A stretch of DNA of 64,000 nt. Source: Spirochaetales bacterium. GTDB taxonomy: Bacteria > Spirochaetota > Spirochaetia > Sphaerochaetales > Sphaerochaetaceae. Position numbers and translations under genes: made by a program. How positions within the stretch are numbered: the first letter of the stretch is position 1; each line of letters begins with the position of its first letter. Shown here piece by piece: positions 1 to 8,479 of the stretch. The notes beneath the pieces were generated by a model, which was given only the letters and a program-made list of their open reading frames with translations, ran no database searches and was not told the DNA's origin. Location of the stretch: positions 1 to 64,000 of the forward strand of contig JAGABZ010000006.1 in NCBI GenBank assembly GCA_017614375.1, in the 5' to 3' direction.

Positions 1-418
1 CGGTCTCCATCTGGGCAATTGAATTGGACAACTCCATCTCGCTGATTACCGAAGGATCGATCTTTTTGTTTTCGGATCCAACCCTTATACGGTATTCTCC
101 GGCAGCCGAATATGGCTTATTGAAACCCTCGGCTTCAAGCACAACCACTACCTGATCTCCATAGACATCCATGTGGATAGATGGGATGATTGCCGGCCTG
201 ATCTGCTCCGCAACCCTTGTGCCGATTTTCTTTATCGTTTCCTGACCGAGCATTCCCTCAAGACCCAGAACTGTTCCGTCATTTGCCACTCCGAAATAGA
301 TTCTTCCCTTCCCGCTTTTGTTGAGCATTGCCGCAAGACTAAGAATTCCCTTGTCCAATTCCGACAATGAAGTCTTGAATTCCTGGGTTTCAGATTCATA
401 ACAGTTCTCAAGTTTCAT
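1..418 (-). CDS. AlbA_2/Schlafen-like ATP-binding protein (N-terminal part)
   Basis: The gene runs off the left edge. The visible 139 residues start MKLENCYESETQEFKTSLSE and carry the AlbA_2 (divergent AAA-4/Schlafen) pattern: an early EFK motif, a helix with LAAMLNKSGKGRIYFGV, and a beta-hairpin region with GEYRIRVGSENK. Proteins of this family usually have a C-terminal winged helix and act as regulators or nucleic-acid/ATP-binding effectors in accessory loci; that half is outside the window. The start is fixed by a GAGGTG Shine-Dalgarno seven bases upstream. A good promoter and a set of repeated GTGGAATAA blocks lie just upstream, suggesting controlled and perhaps autoregulated expression. 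Family assignment is fairly secure; the biochemical role is not known. Confidence 0.75.
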   Translation of the reverse strand, partial: MKLENCYESETQEFKTSLSELDKGILSLAAMLNKSGKGRIYFGVANDGTVLGLEGMLGQETIKKIGTRVAEQIRPAIIPSIHMDVYGDQVVVVLEAEGFNKPYSAAGEYRIRVGSENKKIDPSVISEMELSNSIAQMET

Positions 419-438
419 GGATTCACCTCACAGTCCCA

Positions 439-468
439 ATTCTATCCTTGTAGCAAACGAACTGTCAA
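439..468 (-). promoter_or_regulatory. Promoter of the AlbA_2 gene
   Basis: On the minus strand TTGACA (468-463) and TAGAAT (444-439) are separated by 18 bases, close to the sigma-70 consensus. The start codon follows 20 bases further on with its own Shine-Dalgarno. Confidence 0.7.
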
Positions 469-469
469 T

Positions 470-532
470 TATTATTCCACTTTTATTCCACTTTTTCTTG
501 TTTATTATTCCACTTTTATTCCACTTTTTCTT
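470..532 (-). repeat. Tandem 30-bp repeat with four GTGGAATAA blocks
   Basis: Two identical 30-bp copies (470-499 and 503-532) lie directly upstream of the -35 box. On the minus strand each copy contains GTGGAATAA twice, so four blocks are stacked in about 60 bp. The position suggests an operator or activator array for the AlbA_2 gene. The rest of the 419-775 gap holds no gene that I can support. Confidence 0.75.
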
Positions 533-775
533 CCGATTATTACACCACACCCAGCCTGATGCCGCCGGGCGCAGGCTTAAAACCCCCAGATAATCTCAAA
601 AGTGTAGTTTGAATCACTTCAAAAATCTCAAAAGGTGTTGAATTATGCTCATAGAAAAAGTTAATTTGTGCAAAGAGGCGCCCATGGCTACTCGTTGGGC
701 ATGAAGATAAGGTATACTGATTAAAAAGCCTGCATTCTTACATTGTCGGGGAGTCTGTTTTGACGGGAGGGCCGG

Positions 776-1663
776 ATGATAGTCTTCATAATACTTTCTG
801 AAGTTTTTGTTGCTTTCATGGTTGCAAGAGCCATAATCAGGAAAAAGGGAAAAAACGATGCTCCCGTACGGTCTGATGATTCCGCGCATGAGCGCAAGGC
901 CCCCGAACTGACAGGATATGCCAAACTCTATAGAGACGCTGAATCCGGTAATCCTAAGTCTCAGTATGAACTGGCGAGATACCTGAAAGCATATGATGAC
1001 AATGATTATCTTATGTGGCTTGAAAAGGCCGCAGATAACGGATACGGAAAGGCTCAGTACTTTCTGGCCTTGACACTTTTGCCGGAAGCAGACTCTGAGA
1101 AGAGGGAAAAGATCGAGAAATGCATCAGGCTGTTGTCTGCGGCATCAGAGTCAGGAATTCCCGAGGCTTCAGTTAAACTCGGCTCATTCTATGAACGCGG
1201 TGTGTTTGTGGATAAAGACGAGAGGAAGGCACTTGAACTGTATGAAAAGGGGAAAAGCACACCTGACGGAGCCTGTGCTCTGGGCAACTATTACAAGAAG
1301 GACCATGAAACCGTTCCCCGTGATTTCAAAAAAGCTTTTGAATGCTTTTCTCGTGCGGCAGAACTCGGAAGCATTGAAGCGTATTATTCGCTTGGGATGA
1401 TGTACTGCAACGGCGATGGTGTCCCTAAGGACAACTTCAAGGCAATGAAAGCATTCAAGGTTGCTGCAGATCATCACTATGCCAACTCCGATGTCGTTCT
1501 GTGGGCTTTACAGGCCGGTAACTCCGTCAGGTTTCCCGAAGATGGAGGAATGGAGATAGGTCCCGGAAACGGTGAAGACGATCCCGGTTCACTACGATGG
1601 ATATTGGACAAGTATAAAAAAGAATTCAGTCAGTCCGGTCAATCCGGCCAATCCGATCAATAA
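776..1663 (+). CDS. Membrane-anchored Sel1-repeat protein
   Basis: A 295-residue protein with an N-terminal membrane segment (residues 1-19, MIVFIILSEVFVAFMVARAI) followed by several Sel1-like repeats of about 36 residues, recognisable as A-x-x-GN-x-x-A-x-x-L-A/G and G-x-G-V motifs (for example CNGDGVPKDNFKAMKAF). Sel1 repeats are alpha/alpha solenoids that mediate protein interactions. The C-terminus has the short repeat SGQSGQSDQ. The ATG follows a GGGAGG site. A second Sel1 gene begins 15 bp downstream in the same direction, so the two probably form an operon. The pair is AT-richer than the genes beyond 4.4 kb. The partner is unknown. Confidence 0.85.
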   Translation: MIVFIILSEVFVAFMVARAIIRKKGKNDAPVRSDDSAHERKAPELTGYAKLYRDAESGNPKSQYELARYLKAYDDNDYLMWLEKAADNGYGKAQYFLALTLLPEADSEKREKIEKCIRLLSAASESGIPEASVKLGSFYERGVFVDKDERKALELYEKGKSTPDGACALGNYYKKDHETVPRDFKKAFECFSRAAELGSIEAYYSLGMMYCNGDGVPKDNFKAMKAFKVAADHHYANSDVVLWALQAGNSVRFPEDGGMEIGPGNGEDDPGSLRWILDKYKKEFSQSGQSGQSDQ

Positions 1664-1678
1664 GCGAGGGGGTAAGCT

Positions 1679-3355
1679 TTGCGTATTTTTCCTATCCTAG
1701 CCTTCACAATTGTCTTTTATGTCCTGTATAAAATCCTGACATCCCAGAGTTTCAGGGAGTTGAGGAACAGGGTCGCAAATAACAGGGAAGCATCTGATTC
1801 GGAAAAACGTCAGGACCAGATAGCGCGCAAGTACGGAATAGATGTTGCTGAGCTGTACCATAAGGCGGCAGAGGATTTCGATAAGTTCGCGCAATGCGAC
1901 TATGGGGATCTTTTCTATTATGGTGAAAAAGTACCGCAGGACTACGCCGAAGCATTGAAGTGGTACCGCAAATCATCCGTGCAGGGTTGCAGCAGGGCTG
2001 ATTTCAGACTCGGGAATATGTATCTGATCGGAAAAGGAGTCGGGCAAAGCTATGAAATGGCGTTTGACAAGCTGAACGATGCCTATTCGAGCGAATCGGA
2101 CCCGGAGCTGCAAGAACAGTACTCAAAGAAACTGCTGATCTGCAAGAACGAGCTGAAAGAAAAGTATCACAAGGCAGCAGAAAACGGAGATGCCGCGGCC
2201 CAATACTGGATGGCAAGGAGCCTGGAGCGACTGGCAGATGCGGAAACTATTTTCTATTTCTTGTCAAGTGCGGCAAAGCAAAACCATCCCCTGGCTTGCT
2301 ATTGTATGGGCGATGTTTACCTTGACGGCTTACTGGATCAGAAGAAAGATTGTGCGGAAGCTTTCAAATGGTATGAGAAGAGTTCTGATTTAGGTTATGA
2401 TCAGGCAACGTTCAGAACAGCAGATATGCTTTTTTGCGGAATCGGTGTCAACGAATCAAAGAAGTCTGCAATACAAAGACTTCAAAGACTTGCCGACAAG
2501 GGCTTTACCAACGCTGAGCTTTATCTGGGTCGTTTTTATTACCTTGGGAATGGCGTAAAGGTGGATTATCCCAAAGCTGTCGAGCTGGCCAGAAGGGCCG
2601 CGGATAAGGGCAATACTGAAGCGATGGCTCTCCTGGCCAATGCTTACTATACAGGACGGGGTGTCCATGAAAATGAGGCAAAGGCAGTCAGTCTGGCAAT
2701 GAAAGCTGCAAATAACGGTGCGAGGGAGGCCTTGGATCTTCTGGGCCACGCATATCTGAACGGATTCGGTGTATGCAAAGACATCACCAGGAGCGTTGAG
2801 TTCACAAAGAAAGCCGCGGACAAAGGACACGCCGGATCCATCTACAGACTCGGGCAATTCTATGAGCAGGGAGTATACTTCAGCAAAAACTATTCAAAGG
2901 CTGCCGAAATGTATGAAAAGGCTGCGTCACTGGGAAATAAAGATGCAGCCGCAAGTCTTAAGAGAATCGGAAAAACAATTGAGATAGACAACCTCAAGAA
3001 AGCTGCGGAAAAAGGAGATGCCGTGGCAATGTACAAAGTCGGTGTCTGTTATGAAACCGGTAATGGCGTGAACCGCAGCGATTCGGAGGCCGAGAAATGG
3101 TTCCAGATGGCCTATGAATCCGGTGACCGTGAGGTCTCGTCCGCCGCCTGTGACAAAATACTCGAAATCCACAGGTACAGGAGAGAAAGAGAAGAAAGAA
3201 TCAGAAAGGAAAACGCCAGAATAGCCGAGAGCATCAGGGAAGAAGAGGAGGAAGAAGAGGAAAGGCTCAGACAGCTTAATCAGTTCTACGACGATCAGCG
3301 CAGATGGGAAGAAGAGGAGGAAAGGATACGCCAGTCAGAGGAAAACAACTGGTAG
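1679..3355 (+). CDS. Long Sel1-repeat protein with charged coiled-coil tail
   Basis: 558 residues beginning at a TTG behind a CGAGGGGG Shine-Dalgarno. Residues 1-20 form a membrane segment or uncleaved signal anchor. About eleven Sel1 units follow, with repeated GxGVxxxxxxA and AAxxGxxxA motifs, and then a C-terminal region (about 490-558) extremely rich in Glu and Arg that should form a coiled coil. It is a larger relative of the gene just upstream and is probably co-transcribed with it. Sel1 solenoids act as scaffolds; nothing in the sequence identifies a ligand. Confidence 0.85.
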   Translation: MRIFPILAFTIVFYVLYKILTSQSFRELRNRVANNREASDSEKRQDQIARKYGIDVAELYHKAAEDFDKFAQCDYGDLFYYGEKVPQDYAEALKWYRKSSVQGCSRADFRLGNMYLIGKGVGQSYEMAFDKLNDAYSSESDPELQEQYSKKLLICKNELKEKYHKAAENGDAAAQYWMARSLERLADAETIFYFLSSAAKQNHPLACYCMGDVYLDGLLDQKKDCAEAFKWYEKSSDLGYDQATFRTADMLFCGIGVNESKKSAIQRLQRLADKGFTNAELYLGRFYYLGNGVKVDYPKAVELARRAADKGNTEAMALLANAYYTGRGVHENEAKAVSLAMKAANNGAREALDLLGHAYLNGFGVCKDITRSVEFTKKAADKGHAGSIYRLGQFYEQGVYFSKNYSKAAEMYEKAASLGNKDAAASLKRIGKTIEIDNLKKAAEKGDAVAMYKVGVCYETGNGVNRSDSEAEKWFQMAYESGDREVSSAACDKILEIHRYRREREERIRKENARIAESIREEEEEEEERLRQLNQFYDDQRRWEEEEERIRQSEENNW

Positions 3356-3416
3356 CCCGGCGTTTCGAGGGGTGAAGTGACCCCGGCGCAGTCCCACATC
3401 CGGCCCAAAGCGGGGC

Positions 3417-4193
3417 TTATTTCAGGTTCCGTTCAATCAGCAGGTCTATGTAGTCCGTGTCCAATGGCTGATCCCCGGTCTCGAAAGACACCAGCAGATT
3501 TCTGCCGAGAATCAGGTTGTTTTCCGCATAAAGACAGAGCTTCCTGAATGAAGCCATGCAGTATTTCGGATTATCCAGCCTCCCGAAGTGCTCCCATCTG
3601 AAGACTTGCCTGGTTCTTTTGTTCAGAACCATGAAATCCGGATAACAGAAGCCATGGCCTCTGACCTCGAACGGCGCCTCGTAGTGATAAGGAATCCCTG
3701 CCAGATACAGCCGGTCCGCGATTATGGCTTCGCTTTTTGATCTGACCTTGTCCCCGCGCAATGTCTTGCTGATCTTGTCGGAGTCCATCTTTTTCTGTCC
3801 GAACCGGGTTTCCTGCCACTTTCGGGCGTACGCCTCATCCGTCCCGTTGTACGGCTCGACAAACGGCTTCAGCATCGGAGAAAGCTCCCCGTATGCGTTC
3901 TCGCAGGGTTTTACCTTCTCCAGTAGCTCCAGAGCCGCTTTCAGCCTGCGCCTCTCCATTTCTGCGGCCGCCCTGAGCATGAGCTCATACTTTTTCTGGG
4001 CCAGCAGGCAGATTTCCCTGCGGCGGGCTTGCCCGAGGTAGTGCTCTTTCCCATCTTTTGTGCGCAGACAGAACCTGGCCTTTCCCTTGCTTTTCCTGTA
4101 CACGAGGTATCCCTCCGCGGCAGTGGGCTCCCTTCTGAGGATTGAGTCAATCTCCTTGAGCCTGTCTTGAATCCGGTGTTTCGCTTCCAGCAT
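3417..4193 (-). CDS. PD-(D/E)XK nuclease-like protein, copy 1
   Basis: 258 residues. The N-terminal half is a basic helical region. The C-terminal half has the layout of a PD-(D/E)XK restriction-fold domain: RSKSEAIIADRL (helix Glu), YPDFMVLN (Asp), and WEHFGRLDNPKY in place of the E/QxK strand, ending with a helix and strand. A gene of exactly the same length at 48875-49651 is a clear paralogue. The start has an AAAGGAGAAAG Shine-Dalgarno. It is flanked upstream by palindromic CGGATAC repeats. Known relatives are hypothetical proteins, mostly in accessory DNA. Nuclease activity is inferred from fold motifs only, and the canonical lysine is not obvious. Confidence 0.6.
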   Translation of the reverse strand: MLEAKHRIQDRLKEIDSILRREPTAAEGYLVYRKSKGKARFCLRTKDGKEHYLGQARRREICLLAQKKYELMLRAAAEMERRRLKAALELLEKVKPCENAYGELSPMLKPFVEPYNGTDEAYARKWQETRFGQKKMDSDKISKTLRGDKVRSKSEAIIADRLYLAGIPYHYEAPFEVRGHGFCYPDFMVLNKRTRQVFRWEHFGRLDNPKYCMASFRKLCLYAENNLILGRNLLVSFETGDQPLDTDYIDLLIERNLK

Positions 4194-4269
4194 AGCTTTC
4201 TCCTTTCCCCTCTATCTGCGCGAAACCCCGAATCGCTGAGAAAAACTTTCTTTTTTTGCAGGGCAGGGT

Positions 4270-4401
4270 ATGGGTATCCGAAAACCGGCTTGAGACAGTT
4301 CTTTTCGGATACCGGGTGTCCGAAAAAAACGCTTGTCCGGCGGATTTCGGATACAGGAGTATCCCAAAATACGGAAATGAGGCGGAATTTCGGATACTGC
4401 G
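4270..4401. repeat. CGGATAC palindromic repeat cluster A
   Basis: At least three imperfect palindromes of the form TTTCGGATAC-NNN-GTATCCGAAA are spaced by roughly 17 bp between the nuclease-like gene and the OMP terminator. The same palindrome recurs in clusters at 24844 and 27788. This accounts for most of the intergenic DNA between 4194 and 4440. Confidence 0.7.
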
Positions 4402-4440
4402 GATTAAGGGTGGATGGGCAAGTCCCGGGCCACCGCGGAT

Positions 4441-4469
4441 AAAAAAAGAGCACCGCCTAAGCGATGCTC
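4441..4469 (-). terminator. Rho-independent terminator of the OMP gene
   Basis: On the minus strand GAGCATCGC-TTAG-GCGGTGCTC is followed by seven T. It lies about 20 bp past the stop codon of the beta-barrel gene. Confidence 0.85.
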
Positions 4470-4489
4470 CCTGATTCCGGAGGGGAATC

Positions 4490-4969
4490 TTAGAGGTGAT
4501 AGACCAGGCCGAGGGCCAGGCAGGGGCTGATGCCGCCGGTGAAATTGCCGGAGAGGGCTACAGCGTATCCGATGCCGCCGCGGAGGTAGATTGTGAAGTC
4601 GCCTACGTCCTTCCAGGTCCAGTCATGAGAGGCGGAAACGGTGCCGCGGAAGGCCAGTCCGAGTCCGTTGTTGTCGCCGAGCCAGAGGTTGATTCCGACC
4701 TGGAGACCGGCGTTGAGGTCCCACTGCATCTTGTCAATCTTGAAATCGGAGAACTTGTACTGTCCGCCGATTACAGCGTCGATGTAGGAAACGTTGCCGA
4801 ATCCGAAGGCGACTGTGGTGTATCCGTCCCACTTGTTGTCAAGCTTGTAGTCAAAGGTGATACCGGTGGGCAGACCGAGTTCGAGACCGATGGCGGCAAC
4901 ATTCTTTGCTGCGGCTACGGGAACCAGGACAAGAGCGACGAGCGCGAGCACAATTACGAGTTTCTTCAT
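4490..4969 (-). CDS. Small outer-membrane beta-barrel protein
   Basis: 159 residues. A typical signal peptide (MKKLVIVLALVALVLVPVAAA) ends in Ala-x-Ala-like positions before KNVAAIG. The mature part consists of alternating hydrophobic/polar strands rich in Gly, Tyr and Trp and ends in a hydrophobic strand (ALGLVYHL), as expected of an 8-strand barrel. I chose the internal ATG because it starts the signal peptide and has an AGGAGA Shine-Dalgarno. No specific family is recognised. It is a single-gene unit with its own terminator. Confidence 0.75.
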   Translation of the reverse strand: MKKLVIVLALVALVLVPVAAAKNVAAIGLELGLPTGITFDYKLDNKWDGYTTVAFGFGNVSYIDAVIGGQYKFSDFKIDKMQWDLNAGLQVGINLWLGDNNGLGLAFRGTVSASHDWTWKDVGDFTIYLRGGIGYAVALSGNFTGGISPCLALGLVYHL

Positions 4970-5070
4970 TTTTTTCTCCTGTAAACCCGGACGAATCCGG
5001 TTTATTCTTCGATTGACATTATACGTCCCGATGCCGGGTCTTTTCAAGCAACTTTCACGGATTCCCGATG

Positions 5071-5100
5071 TTGTACCATCCGCCTCATCGGCGTTAGAAT
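5071..5100 (+). promoter_or_regulatory. rlmN promoter, leaderless arrangement
   Basis: TTGTAC and TAGAAT are 18 bp apart, and the -10 box ends six bases before the rlmN ATG. No Shine-Dalgarno fits between, so transcription should begin at or within a base or two of the start codon. Confidence 0.65.
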
Positions 5101-5106
5101 CAGGCT

Positions 5107-6120
5107 ATGGGCAGTCTCTACGGAATCGACCCCCGGGCCATCAGAGAGCGTCTGGGGCTGGAAAAAGATTATCAGGCACGCCAGATCTGGCGGTGGCTGG
5201 CAAAGGGCGTGTACGACCCGCTGAAGATGACCGACCTCAGCCTGGCCCTCAGGCAGTCCCTGGCCGGAGGCGGGAGTTTCATCTCCTCGGAAGTCGTGGC
5301 CAGAAGTACCGATGAGACGGGGGCTATGAAGCTCGGGGTGAGGATGGAGGACGGCCAGGTCATCGAGTGCGTCCTGCTGAGGTCCGAGTCGGGTCATACG
5401 GCGGCGTGCCTGTCCAGTCAGAGCGGCTGCGCGATGGGTTGCAGATTCTGTCGCACCGGGACGATGAAACTGCTCAGGAACCTGCGCCCGTATGAGATCA
5501 TCGAGCAGTACATTCACCTGATGAACCTGGGTGAGGAGATTGACAGCATTGTATTCATGGGGATGGGCGAGCCTCTGGCGAACCTGCCCAACGTGCTTGA
5601 GGCCATAGCCTACCTGCACAACCCCGACGGAATCAATCTCAGTCACAGGAAGATGACAGTCTCAACCTGCGGCATAGTTCCGGGAATCAGGCAGTTCTGC
5701 CGGGCTGATGTGCCGGTGAAACTGGCTGTGTCCCTGGTCACGGCGATCCAGTCCAAGAGGGAGAGCCTGATGCCGGTGGCCAGGACTTTCAGTCTGGGGG
5801 CGCTTCACGATGCCCTGGTGCAGTACCAGAAGCACTTCGGGCGGAGAATCACATTCGAGTGCTGCCTTATAAGCGGAATAAACACCACCGACGCCGACGC
5901 CAGGAGGCTGGCCGAGTACTGTGCCGGGCTGGATGTGATTGTGAACCTTATTCCATACAACCCGGGGGCGGAGCTGGATTTCAGCACACCGACGGACGAG
6001 GAGCTGGAGCGTTTCTGCTCGGCTCTGGACAGGCTGGGGGTCCAGTACACCCGCAGGTTCTCGCGCGGGCGTGGGATCAGCGGGGCCTGTGGCCAGCTGG
6101 CCGTCAGCTACAGGGACTGA
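5107..6120 (+). CDS. rlmN: 23S rRNA/tRNA adenine-C2 methyltransferase RlmN
   Basis: Radical-SAM methylase that makes 2-methyladenosine at A2503 of 23S rRNA and A37 of some tRNAs. 337 residues, normal for the family. The radical-SAM cluster is CxxxCxxC at Cys108, Cys112 and Cys115 (GCAMGCRFCRTG). GMGEPLAN is the SAM-binding GGE-like motif, and the catalytic C-terminal cysteine is Cys328 in SGACGQLA. The 3' end overlaps the convergent hflX gene by 13 bp. The start codon sits directly after a -10 box, so the message appears leaderless. Confidence 0.95.
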   Translation: MGSLYGIDPRAIRERLGLEKDYQARQIWRWLAKGVYDPLKMTDLSLALRQSLAGGGSFISSEVVARSTDETGAMKLGVRMEDGQVIECVLLRSESGHTAACLSSQSGCAMGCRFCRTGTMKLLRNLRPYEIIEQYIHLMNLGEEIDSIVFMGMGEPLANLPNVLEAIAYLHNPDGINLSHRKMTVSTCGIVPGIRQFCRADVPVKLAVSLVTAIQSKRESLMPVARTFSLGALHDALVQYQKHFGRRITFECCLISGINTTDADARRLAEYCAGLDVIVNLIPYNPGAELDFSTPTDEELERFCSALDRLGVQYTRRFSRGRGISGACGQLAVSYRD

Positions 6121-7271
6121 AGGCAGGGGCCCTGTTCCGATTCGGACAGCGGGCTGCGGATTACCTGTGAGATACAGTTGCGGAGGGCTTTGAGGCCGAA
6201 GCCGGTCAGGACGCTTATCTTCTGAACAGGGACCGGAGTGATTTGTGAGGCGCGGGCCTCGAGAATTCCGAGGCGGCCCTCGCGTTCGGGGGTGAGGGCG
6301 TCCATCTTGTTTATTACCACTATTGTTTTCCGGTCCTTGCAGCCGAGTTCCTCAAGGACGCCGATTGCCGTCTCGAAGCACAGCAGCACATCGGGGTGGG
6401 TGGCGTCGCAGATCAGCAGAAGCACGTCGGCGAGGGCGGCCTCCTCGAGGGTGGAGCGGAAAGAGTCGATCAGCTGGTGGGGCAGGTCGCGGACAAAGCC
6501 GACGGTGTCGGTAAGCAGGGCAACGCTTGAGTCAGGCAGGCCCAGGCGCCGGGTCACCGGGTCGAGGGTGGCGAACAGCTTGTCCTGGGCCAGGACATCG
6601 CTGCCGCAGAGGGCGTTGAGCAGGGAGGACTTGCCGCTGTTGGTGTAGCCGACAAGGGCAATCTTGGGGATGTCGCCGCCCATCCTGCTGCCCCGCTGGA
6701 CGGAGCGCTGGCGTTTGACCTTGTCCAGTTCGCGCTGCAGTGAGCGGATGCGGGATTCGACGTAGCGGCGGTCGAGCTCGAGCTGCTTTTCGCCGGCGCC
6801 CTTGCCTCCGCGCACTCCGCCCCTGGTCTGGGAGAGGGAGGTCCACTTGCGGCTGAGGCGGGGCAGGGAGTATTTGAGCCGGGCCAGATCTACCTGGATT
6901 CTGGCCTCGCGGGTGCGGGCCCGGTCGGCGAAGATCTGGATTATCACTTCCTGGCGGTCGATTATGCACAGCCCGGTGGCCTGCTCCAGATTCAGCTGCA
7001 TCGTCGGGCTGAGGTCGCAGTCAAAGACGGCGATGGCGCAGCCGGTTTCATCGGCCAGGGCGGCGAGCTGCTCTACCTTTCCCGAGCCTATGTAGGTGGC
7101 GGCTTTGGGGACTTTGAGGGGGGCGTCGAGGACGGCGATGACGTCCAGGCCCATGGTGCGGCACAAAGCGGCGGTCTCCTCCTGGCGGATGGGGTCGGCC
7201 GAGGGGGTGAAGCGGGGGCAGACAAGGACCGCCTTTGCGTTGAAGACGGCCTCCTCTTTCAATTCAATCAT
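6108..7271 (-). CDS. hflX: Ribosome-associated GTPase HflX
   Basis: 387 residues. An N-terminal HflX domain contains the glycine-rich loop TRGGVRGGKGAGEKQLELDR, followed by a helical linker and a GTPase domain with the P-loop GYTNSGKS (208-215), DTVGF (G3) and NKMD (G4). HflX binds the 50S subunit and splits or rescues stalled ribosomes, particularly under stress. It is slightly short at the C-terminus compared with enterobacterial HflX. It converges on rlmN with a 13-bp overlap. Its -10 box ends six bases before the ATG. Confidence 0.95.
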   Translation of the reverse strand: MIELKEEAVFNAKAVLVCPRFTPSADPIRQEETAALCRTMGLDVIAVLDAPLKVPKAATYIGSGKVEQLAALADETGCAIAVFDCDLSPTMQLNLEQATGLCIIDRQEVIIQIFADRARTREARIQVDLARLKYSLPRLSRKWTSLSQTRGGVRGGKGAGEKQLELDRRYVESRIRSLQRELDKVKRQRSVQRGSRMGGDIPKIALVGYTNSGKSSLLNALCGSDVLAQDKLFATLDPVTRRLGLPDSSVALLTDTVGFVRDLPHQLIDSFRSTLEEAALADVLLLICDATHPDVLLCFETAIGVLEELGCKDRKTIVVINKMDALTPEREGRLGILEARASQITPVPVQKISVLTGFGLKALRNCISQVIRSPLSESEQGPCLQSL

Positions 7272-7277
7272 GTTTCA

Positions 7278-7306
7278 AGTATAATTTCGGCCGTGCAGGG
7301 CGTCAA
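7278..7306 (-). promoter_or_regulatory. hflX promoter, leaderless arrangement
   Basis: Minus-strand TTGACG, 17-bp spacer, TATACT, then TGAAAC and the ATG. There is no ribosome-binding site. Confidence 0.7.
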
Positions 7307-7332
7307 TCAAGGGCGTCCGGAGGGAGGTTCAA

Positions 7333-8442
7333 ATGGCCCTGAACTGCGGTATAGTCGGTCTGCCGAATGTGGGAAAATCTACTCTTTTCTCGGCTCTGAC
7401 CTCGGCTCCGGCTGAGGTGGCCAACTATCCGTTCTGCACGATCAGCCCGAACATAGGAACCGTCAATGTGCCGGACAGGAGGCTGGACGAGATCGTCCGC
7501 CTGATTCCTCCGGCCAGGGTTGTTCCGGCGGTGTTCCAGTTCGTCGATATTGCCGGCCTGGTGGCCGGGGCTTCCAAGGGCGAGGGACTGGGCAACCAGT
7601 TTCTGGCCAACATCAGGGAGGTCGGCGTCATAGCCCATGTGGTGCGCTGCTTCGAGGACCCGGACATTATCCATGTCAGCAACCGCATCGACCCGGCCGA
7701 CGACATCGCCACCATCAACATCGAGCTGGCTCTGGCGGATCTGGAGACTGTGGAAAAGCGTCTGGCAAAGGCCAAAAAGCTGTCCAGAATCTCAAAGGAC
7801 GAGGAAAAGACGGCCGCCGTGCTGATTCCGCTGCTGGAGCGCCTGCAGGGAGCCCTGTCCGACGGGGTGCAGGTGCGCGCCCTGGGGCTGACCGAGGACG
7901 AGACGGCGCTTGTGTCCGATCTGCATCTGATTACCCTCAAGCCTGTCATCTACGTGTGCAACATCGACGAGAACTCAATAGGGGACGACTCCAATCCCTA
8001 TGTGGCCAAGGTCCGCGCAATCGCCGCGGCCGAGGGGGCCGAGGTGGTGGTCGTTTGCGGAAAAATCGAGGCTGAAATCGCCGCACTGGAGAGCCGGGAG
8101 GAACGTCAGGAGTTCCTGGAGTCGGTCGGGCTGGAGGAGAGCGCCCTGGGGCAGCTGATCCGCAGCGCATACAGGACTTTGGGGCTGAGGACCTTCTTCA
8201 CCGCCGGTAGCGACGAGGACAGGGCCTGGACGTTCCGGGACGGGATGAAGGCTCCGCAGACGGCGGGAATCATCCACACCGACTTTGAAAAGGGCTTTAT
8301 CCGCGCCGATGTCTACAACTGCGACGATCTGTTTGCCTACGGTTCGGAGCAGAAGGTCCGCGAAGCGGGAAAGATGCGCCTGGAGGGCCGCGACTACACG
8401 GTCCGGGACGGCGACATCATGCATTTCAGGTTCAACGTATAG
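7333..8442 (+). CDS. ychF: Obg-like ATPase YchF/OLA1
   Basis: 369 residues with the diagnostic N-terminal P-loop GLPNVGKST (9-17), the switch regions PNIGTVNVPD and DIAGLVAGASKGEGLGNQFL, and the C-terminal TGS domain (FFTAGSDEDRAWTFRDGMKA to DGDIMHFRFNV). YchF binds ATP in preference to GTP because NKxD is replaced, here by CNIDE, and it associates with ribosomes and redox-stress responses. Shine-Dalgarno GGGAGG sits upstream of the ATG. A copy of the REP-like motif begins two bases after its stop codon. Confidence 0.95.
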   Translation: MALNCGIVGLPNVGKSTLFSALTSAPAEVANYPFCTISPNIGTVNVPDRRLDEIVRLIPPARVVPAVFQFVDIAGLVAGASKGEGLGNQFLANIREVGVIAHVVRCFEDPDIIHVSNRIDPADDIATINIELALADLETVEKRLAKAKKLSRISKDEEKTAAVLIPLLERLQGALSDGVQVRALGLTEDETALVSDLHLITLKPVIYVCNIDENSIGDDSNPYVAKVRAIAAAEGAEVVVVCGKIEAEIAALESREERQEFLESVGLEESALGQLIRSAYRTLGLRTFFTAGSDEDRAWTFRDGMKAPQTAGIIHTDFEKGFIRADVYNCDDLFAYGSEQKVREAGKMRLEGRDYTVRDGDIMHFRFNV

Positions 8443-8444
8443 GC

Positions 8445-8470
8445 GGGGACGGTCAGGCCTTGGCCGGAAA
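8445..8470 (+). repeat. REP-like motif copy (ychF 3' side)
   Basis: Near-consensus GGGACGGTCAGGCCTTGG-CCGGAAA directly after the ychF stop, between two convergent genes. Confidence 0.65.
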
Positions 8471-8479
8471 TAAAGGAAA

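Noticed and set aside
419-775. Small genes in the gap between AlbA_2 and the first Sel1 gene
   Set aside because: Short frames lack ribosome-binding sites and recognisable features; only the repeats and promoter are supported.
4270-4401. CRISPR-like array in the CGGATAC cluster
   Set aside because: Repeats are degenerate palindromes, and the equivalent spacer in clusters B and C is itself conserved, so it is part of the repeat.
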